Source: UPXZ01 sp964498765 (lineage in GTDB: Bacteria > Bacteroidota > Bacteroidia > Bacteroidales > Paludibacteraceae). Taken from it: a DNA stretch of 17,438 nt. This document shows positions 12,832-17,438 of this stretch, piece after piece (within the stretch, counting starts at the first letter, position 1; every line of letters starts with the position of its first letter). The notes under the pieces are model-generated. The model was not told where the DNA came from. It saw only the letters and a program-made list of their open reading frames with translations, and did not search any database. Location: positions 1 through 17,438 of the forward strand of contig CAZCIU010000055.1 of NCBI GenBank assembly GCA_964498765.1. Direction: 5' to 3'. Position numbers and translations under genes: made by a program.

Positions 12832-14166
12832 ATGAAGATTATTATTGCAGGGGCTGGTGAAGTAGGAACTCACCTGGCCAAACTACTTTCCCGAGAAAGT
12901 TTTGACACCACGCTGCTCGACGAAAATCCTGATCGTTTGGCAGATTTAGAGATGAATTATGATTTGCTTACGCGTGTAGGCTCTCCAACTTCGATACAAA
13001 GTCTGAAAGAAAGCGGCGTTGCCAATGCTGATTTGTTTATCGCGGTTACGCCATACGAGTCGGTGAATATGACCGCGTGTATGCTGGCTACCAATCTGGG
13101 AGCCAAGAAAACTCTTTCCCGAATTGAAAATTTCGAATATTTATTGCAGGAAAACAAAGAATTTTTCTTCTCCCTGGGAGTTGATTATTTGATTTTTCCG
13201 GAAAATCTGGCTGCAAAAGAGATTGTCGAATCGCTGCGTTTTCCATGGTTGCGGCAGAGCTTGAGTTTTCAGAATGATGCTTTGGTTTTGCTTGCCATCA
13301 AAGTTCGTGCAGAAGCTACCATTATAAATAAAAAATTCAATACCGGGTTTTTCGATCACGGAAAATACCGTGTTGTGGCTATCTACAGAAAAGGGTCAAC
13401 GATTATTCCGAGTGGTGGTGATGAAATTATGGCTGATGATATTGTCTATTTTATCACGATGAGAGATAATATTGATTTTGTGCGAAATCAGGCTGCAAAA
13501 AAGGATTTTCAGGTGCGAAATGTGATGATTATGGGCGGAAGTCGGATAGCGCAGAAAACAATTCAATATCTTCCAAATCAGATACATGTAAAAGTGCTTG
13601 AGCGCGATAAGGAAAAATGCTATCAATTAGCTGAATGTGTGGATAATGCGCTGATTATTAATGCTGATGGAAGAAACGTAGAGGCGCTTCACGCAGAAGG
13701 AATTGAAGAGATTGACGCGTTTATAGCTACAACTTCCAATTCTGAAGCGAATATTTTGGCTTGTTTGGAAGCAAAACGATTGGGCGTGAAGAAAACGGTA
13801 GCTGAAGTTGAAAATATCGATTATATTCGCTTGGCTGAGGAGCTTGATATTGGTACTGTTATCAATAAAAAACTGATTGCGGCAAGCTATATTTATCAGC
13901 TTACGCTAGATGCTGATGTGCTGGATGTGAGGAGTTTAACTTCGGCAGATGCGGTGGTTATTGAAATTATTGCCAAACCAAATTCCAAAATTACTCGCTC
14001 TCCAATTAAGGACATAAGATTGCCAGACAATGTAAATATCGGTGGAGTTGTTCGGAATGGAGTTGGAACAATTGCTTACGGTAATACGCAAATTTTGCCC
14101 GGAGATCATGTGATTGTTTTTTGTGTGTCATCTACCATTCGGAAAGTGGAATCGCTATTTAATTAG
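12832..14166 (+). CDS. trkA: Trk potassium uptake regulator, NAD-binding
   Basis: TrkA is the peripheral cytoplasmic ring that binds nucleotides and gates the TrkH K+ channel. Its 444 residues form the usual tandem RCK arrangement: RCK_N1 (about 1-120) with GAGEVG at 7-12 and acidic Asp30 at the end of beta-2, RCK_C1 (about 140-215), RCK_N2 (about 228-350) and RCK_C2 (about 365-444). The first Rossmann site is canonical; the second reads GGSRIA (235-240), with Ala in place of the third Gly, so the two sites may differ in nucleotide preference. It lies 120 bp upstream of two trkH genes in the same direction. No perfect promoter box was found upstream; a TAAAATTTG with one extra base is near 12798. 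Confidence 0.95.
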   Translation: MKIIIAGAGEVGTHLAKLLSRESFDTTLLDENPDRLADLEMNYDLLTRVGSPTSIQSLKESGVANADLFIAVTPYESVNMTACMLATNLGAKKTLSRIENFEYLLQENKEFFFSLGVDYLIFPENLAAKEIVESLRFPWLRQSLSFQNDALVLLAIKVRAEATIINKKFNTGFFDHGKYRVVAIYRKGSTIIPSGGDEIMADDIVYFITMRDNIDFVRNQAAKKDFQVRNVMIMGGSRIAQKTIQYLPNQIHVKVLERDKEKCYQLAECVDNALIINADGRNVEALHAEGIEEIDAFIATTSNSEANILACLEAKRLGVKKTVAEVENIDYIRLAEELDIGTVINKKLIAASYIYQLTLDADVLDVRSLTSADAVVIEIIAKPNSKITRSPIKDIRLPDNVNIGGVVRNGVGTIAYGNTQILPGDHVIVFCVSSTIRKVESLFN

Positions 14167-14243
14167 TGTTTTTCCGATATATTTTCATTTCTTTGAACCA
14201 AACTTTTCAAATATTTTTTTCTGTAAATTGAAATTTTCATGCT

Positions 14244-14251
14244 TACTTTTG
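14244..14251 (+). promoter_or_regulatory. Candidate promoter box for the trkH pair
   Basis: TACTTTTG matches TAnnTTTG and lies 35 bp before the first trkH start. At 20-nt spacing the -33 region reads CTG after a T-run, a weak match. It would let the trkH pair be expressed apart from trkA. Confidence 0.45.
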
Positions 14252-14286
14252 CTTAGCATGAATGATATGTCAAATTTTTTGGACAC

Positions 14287-15759
14287 GTGAATAAAGATTT
14301 AAATATTAGATTTATTCTCAAGGTTTTGGGAGCATTGTTGCTGGTTGAAGCAGCATTTCTCATCATTCCTATTTTCGTTGCGTGGATTTACAACGAAACC
14401 GAAGCCATTTATACTTACGTAATTACCATTATTCTGGCTTTAGGATTGGGAATTGGAGGAGTATTGGCCGGAAGAAAAGCGGAATCGTACGTTGGCAAGC
14501 GCGAAGGAGCCGTCATTGTTAGTTCTACTTGGATGCTTTACGCGCTTATCGGAGCCATTCCATTTACGCTCAACGGGCATATTCCCAATTTTACCGATGC
14601 ATTTTTCGAGACACTTTCCGGATTTACCACCACCGGAACTTCTATTTTAGATAATATCGAAGAATTGCCTTATCATTTGTTGTTTTGGCGTTCCCTGACG
14701 CACTGGATTGGAGGTTTGGGAATTGTAGTGATATTTTTGGCAGTTTTGCCTATGATTGGCGGCACGGGATACCAGCTTTTCAATGCGGAAAGTACTACGC
14801 CGATGAAGGAAAAAATCTCACCTCGCATCAATGAAACGGCAAAAATTCTACTGATAGTTTATGTGGTTTTAACTGTTTTGTGCGCTATTTCCTTGTTTTT
14901 TGCAGGAATGAACGTCTTTGATGCGATTAATCACGCGTTTTCCATCACATCTACCGGAGGATTTTCTACCAAGCAATTGAGCATTGCGCATTATCAATCG
15001 CCTTTGATTGAGTACGTTACCATATTTTTTATGTTCTTTTCGGGAGTGAATTTTATACTTTATTATTTCTTGTTTAAGTTTAGTTTTGATAAAATTCGGA
15101 AGAATGAGGAGCTGAAATATTATGTGATTTTCTTGCTGGTTTCAACCCTGATTATTTTCTTGTCGCATATTGATTACAGCCAATTATCTACTTTTGCCGA
15201 TTACGAGAAATCCTTCCGAAGCAGTCTGTTTATCGTAACTTCGTGCATTACATCCACCGGATTAGCCACCGAGGATTATATGCTATGGAATTCATTTACG
15301 TGGGTGGTGATGCTTGTTTTGATGATGTCGGGAGCTTCTACGTATTCCACGTCGGGCGGTTTGAAAGTATCCAGAATTGTTCTTTTGGGGAAATTTTGCT
15401 ACTACGAATTCAAGAAATTAATCCATCCCAATGCCGTTTTCCCGGTAAAATTTAATGGACAAATAGTGAAAGATGATTTGATGATGCGAATTTTGGCATT
15501 CTCAATGATTTACGTGTTTATTATCATTTTTGGAACTTTCTTCCTCAATTTATCCGGACTTGGATTTATCGAGTCGCTGAGTGGTATGATTACTTGTATG
15601 AGCGATGTTGGGCTTGGTTTAGGCCAGCTTGGCCCGACGCATAGTTTTTCAGAAATTCCGGTTTTGAGTAAATGGTTCCTGGCGTTTATTATGATTGTTG
15701 GGCGTCTTGAGATTTATTCTGTTCTTTTGTTGCTTACACCTGCTTTTTGGAGAAGATAA
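14287..15759 (+). CDS. trkH: TrkH-family potassium uptake protein, divergent paralogue 1
   Basis: Inner-membrane K+ uptake channel protein of the TrkH/KtrB superfamily, built from four M1-P-M2 repeats. It has 490 residues. Pore loops: P1 TTTG (114-117), P2 TSTGG (221-225), P3 TSTGL (322-326), P4 MSDVGLGLGQLGP (438-450). All four filter glycines are kept, but P4 has GLG where the partner and most relatives have GPG. The third-repeat gating loop is GASTYSTSGGLK (349-360) instead of GASAGSTAGGIK. The conserved Arg of the last helix (GRLE, 472-475) is present. Start: an in-frame stop lies at 14263-14265 and no ATG follows it, so the GTG at 14287 is the likely start. It ends 6 bp before a second trkH. 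It may form a heterodimer with it, or have altered gating or selectivity. Confidence 0.92.
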   Translation: MNKDLNIRFILKVLGALLLVEAAFLIIPIFVAWIYNETEAIYTYVITIILALGLGIGGVLAGRKAESYVGKREGAVIVSSTWMLYALIGAIPFTLNGHIPNFTDAFFETLSGFTTTGTSILDNIEELPYHLLFWRSLTHWIGGLGIVVIFLAVLPMIGGTGYQLFNAESTTPMKEKISPRINETAKILLIVYVVLTVLCAISLFFAGMNVFDAINHAFSITSTGGFSTKQLSIAHYQSPLIEYVTIFFMFFSGVNFILYYFLFKFSFDKIRKNEELKYYVIFLLVSTLIIFLSHIDYSQLSTFADYEKSFRSSLFIVTSCITSTGLATEDYMLWNSFTWVVMLVLMMSGASTYSTSGGLKVSRIVLLGKFCYYEFKKLIHPNAVFPVKFNGQIVKDDLMMRILAFSMIYVFIIIFGTFFLNLSGLGFIESLSGMITCMSDVGLGLGQLGPTHSFSEIPVLSKWFLAFIMIVGRLEIYSVLLLLTPAFWRR

Positions 15760-15765
15760 AATTTT

Positions 15766-17241
15766 ATGGCTTTAAAGTCTGAAATAAATTTCAAGCTGGT
15801 ATCACGGGTAATAGCTAATTTATTGCTTGTAGAATGCGGTTCGTTGGTTTTTGTTGTGTTTATTAGTTTAATTCACAGAGAAAACGACGGAAAATATTTC
15901 ATTTACAGCGCGTTGATAGCTTTGGTTTTGGCTTTATTGATGAAATTTTACGGCCGTAATGCCGGTACTAAAGCCGGAAAGCGCGAAGGATCCATGATTG
16001 TAACGCTGGCTTGGGTGCTTTTTTCGGTCATTGGTGCGCTTCCTTTCTGGTTGAGCAATGCTATTCCTTCCTACACAGATGCTTTTTTCGAAACAATTTC
16101 CGGTTTTACTACTACCGGAGCATCCATTTTGAATAATATTGAAGAATTGACTTATGGTATGTTGTTCTGGCGCGCTTTGACGCATTGGCTGGGTGGACTT
16201 GGAATTGTGGTGATTTCCATGGCTATTTTACCGATGCTCGGCATCAACGGAGCGCAATTATTCGTTGCCGAAACCACCGGCCCAACCAAAGATAAATTCA
16301 GTCCAAAAATCAACGATACTGCCAGAATACTCTTTTTAGTCTATGTTTTACTCACATTCGTCGAGACAATTTTGTTGATGTTTGGTGGTATGTCGCTTTT
16401 TTATGCGGTCACACATTCCTTCTCAACAATTGCAACCGGTGGTTTTTCTACTAAACAATCAAGCATTGCATTCTGGCAATCATCCGCATATATTCAGTAC
16501 GTTTTAGCCATTTTCATGATGCTTTCCGGTGCCAATTTTGCTATGTTTTTCTTTGGCTACAAGCGGCATTTTTTCAAAATCAAAGAAAACGAAGAATTCA
16601 GATACTATATATATATAATGGTCAGCGCAAGTTTGATCATTATGTTTTCGTTGATTGATTTTGATAAGGCAGTTAATTTTGCGGTGATTGAGCGTGCATG
16701 GCGCGATGCATTCTTCACCATTTCATCGCTGATGACCACAACGGGTTTCTCCACCGTGGATTATATGACTTGGAAACCGCTGACTTGGGTTGTTATTGCC
16801 ATCGTGATGTTGATTGGAGCATCTGCAGGATCCACTGCCGGCGGTATCAAAGTGGTTCGAATTGTGATTGCCTTCAAGGCGAGTTATTACGAATTTAAGC
16901 GTTTGATACATCCTTCAGCCATTATTCCTATTAAATACAATCACCACGTTTTGCATGAAAATATTCTAACGCGTGTTCTCGCCTTTATTTTTCTCTATAT
17001 TATTATTGTCATAATTGGGATTTTCATTCTTATGGTTTCGGGAATGGGAGTAGGAGAGTCGATTGGCGGAATGATTACGTGCATTAGTTGCGTTGGGCCC
17101 GGTTTTAATACTGTTGGCCCTGCAGGAAATTTTGCACATATACCCGAATTTAGTAAATGGTTTCTGTCATTTGTAATGTTATTAGGCCGTTTGGAACTTT
17201 ATACTGTCTTGATAATTTTCACTCCAGCCTTTTGGAAATAA
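15766..17241 (+). CDS. trkH: TrkH-family potassium uptake protein, canonical paralogue 2
   Basis: Second TrkH/KtrB-family channel protein, 491 residues, with the same four M1-P-M2 repeats and clearly homologous to its upstream neighbour along the whole length (about half the residues identical by eye). Pore loops are canonical: TTTG (115-118), ATGG (223-226), TTTG (324-327) and CVGPGFNTVGP (442-452). The gating loop is GASAGSTAGGIK (351-362), and GRLE with the conserved Arg is near the end. It starts 6 bp after the first trkH stop, so the two are almost certainly co-translated. With trkA it would form a K+ uptake system at the inner membrane. No clear hairpin terminator was seen within about 100 bp downstream. 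A short TATATATATA run near 16608-16617 lies within the coding frame and does not disrupt it. Confidence 0.95.
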   Translation: MALKSEINFKLVSRVIANLLLVECGSLVFVVFISLIHRENDGKYFIYSALIALVLALLMKFYGRNAGTKAGKREGSMIVTLAWVLFSVIGALPFWLSNAIPSYTDAFFETISGFTTTGASILNNIEELTYGMLFWRALTHWLGGLGIVVISMAILPMLGINGAQLFVAETTGPTKDKFSPKINDTARILFLVYVLLTFVETILLMFGGMSLFYAVTHSFSTIATGGFSTKQSSIAFWQSSAYIQYVLAIFMMLSGANFAMFFFGYKRHFFKIKENEEFRYYIYIMVSASLIIMFSLIDFDKAVNFAVIERAWRDAFFTISSLMTTTGFSTVDYMTWKPLTWVVIAIVMLIGASAGSTAGGIKVVRIVIAFKASYYEFKRLIHPSAIIPIKYNHHVLHENILTRVLAFIFLYIIIVIIGIFILMVSGMGVGESIGGMITCISCVGPGFNTVGPAGNFAHIPEFSKWFLSFVMLLGRLELYTVLIIFTPAFWK

Positions 17242-17343
17242 TGCTTTTTCCTAATTTTCGTTCTATTTTTTTATCTTATTTCTTCTGTGAAAATGCCGTT
17301 TTCTGATTTTATCAATTCAGTTTTCTGTTTTTTAGAATAATAA

Positions 17344-17438
17344 ATGAAAATTTCTTTCATATTTATTGCTCTATTTACCAGCTGCTTAGTCCAATTATTA
17401 CAAATTCAGCATAAAAAACAGTTCAAAAAGTTTTGCAG
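17344..17438 (+). CDS. Possible start of a small lipoprotein or secreted protein (partial)
   Basis: From ATG 17344 the frame stays open to the window edge (31 codons). It begins with a hydrophobic, signal-like segment ending in a lipobox-like cysteine (MKISFIFIALFTSC), followed by a basic stretch. It is cut off by the window, and the 102-bp gap before it is very AT-rich. Family unknown; it may be chance. Confidence 0.3.
   Translation, partial: MKISFIFIALFTSCLVQLLQIQHKKQFKKFC

Noticed and set aside
16605..16620. TATATATATA run as a possible phase-variable repeat in trkH
   Set aside because: It is short, lies within an intact frame as Tyr-Ile codons, and the protein aligns with its paralogue through it.
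17281..17340. GAAAA/TTTTC and CTGA/TCAG small palindromes after the second trkH as a terminator
   Set aside because: The stems are only 4-5 bp, AT-rich and without a proper T-run.

Overview
The window looks like chromosomal DNA of a Bacteroidota bacterium, probably from the order Bacteroidales. It is AT-rich, shows no obvious Shine-Dalgarno sites, and carries several promoters of the Bacteroidota type (TTTG or TTG, about 20 bp, TAnnTTTG). The gene order ilvD-ilvB-ilvN-acyl-ACP thioesterase-ilvC also fits that group. No tRNA, rRNA or CRISPR array was seen.

Layout. (1) 1-700, minus strand: a small toxin-antitoxin-like pair. The antitoxin gene is intact and has a textbook promoter. The PIN-domain toxin is split by one in-frame TAA, after which the rest of the domain, including two conserved acidic motifs, continues in the same frame. 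(2) 755-8309, minus strand: the branched-chain amino acid operon ilvD, ilvB, ilvN, thioesterase, ilvC. A 660-bp mobile unit sits between the thioesterase and ilvC. It is a REP-associated (Y1/HUH) transposase gene flanked on each side by two small hairpins that all point toward the gene. (3) 8109-8309: the ilv leader, which looks like a complete ribosome-mediated attenuator. It has a promoter, a 22-codon leader peptide with 11 Ile/Leu/Val codons, a pause hairpin, an antiterminator pairing and a rho-independent terminator. (4) 8401-10484, minus strand: DNA polymerase IV (dinB) and a lipoprotein esterase of the alpha/beta-hydrolase fold, each apparently with its own transcript. (5) 10775-12778, plus strand: dxs (isoprenoid precursor synthesis) with a strong terminator. 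(6) 12832-17241, plus strand: a Trk potassium uptake locus with one trkA and two tandem trkH paralogues. The first paralogue has an altered fourth pore loop and an altered gating loop. A possible start of a further gene lies at the right edge.

How the genes work together: IlvBN makes acetolactate or acetohydroxybutyrate, IlvC reduces and isomerises it, and IlvD dehydrates the product to the 2-keto acids of Val and Ile (the Val keto acid also feeds Leu). The attenuator would sense charged Ile, Leu and Val tRNA. The thioesterase in the same operon may link branched-chain amino acid supply to acyl-ACP or branched fatty acid metabolism. TrkA would gate the TrkH channel proteins through the bound nucleotide.

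The most notable signals are the ilv attenuator, the transposase with its covarying hairpins inside the ilv operon, the divergent TrkH pair, and the nonsense-disrupted toxin.
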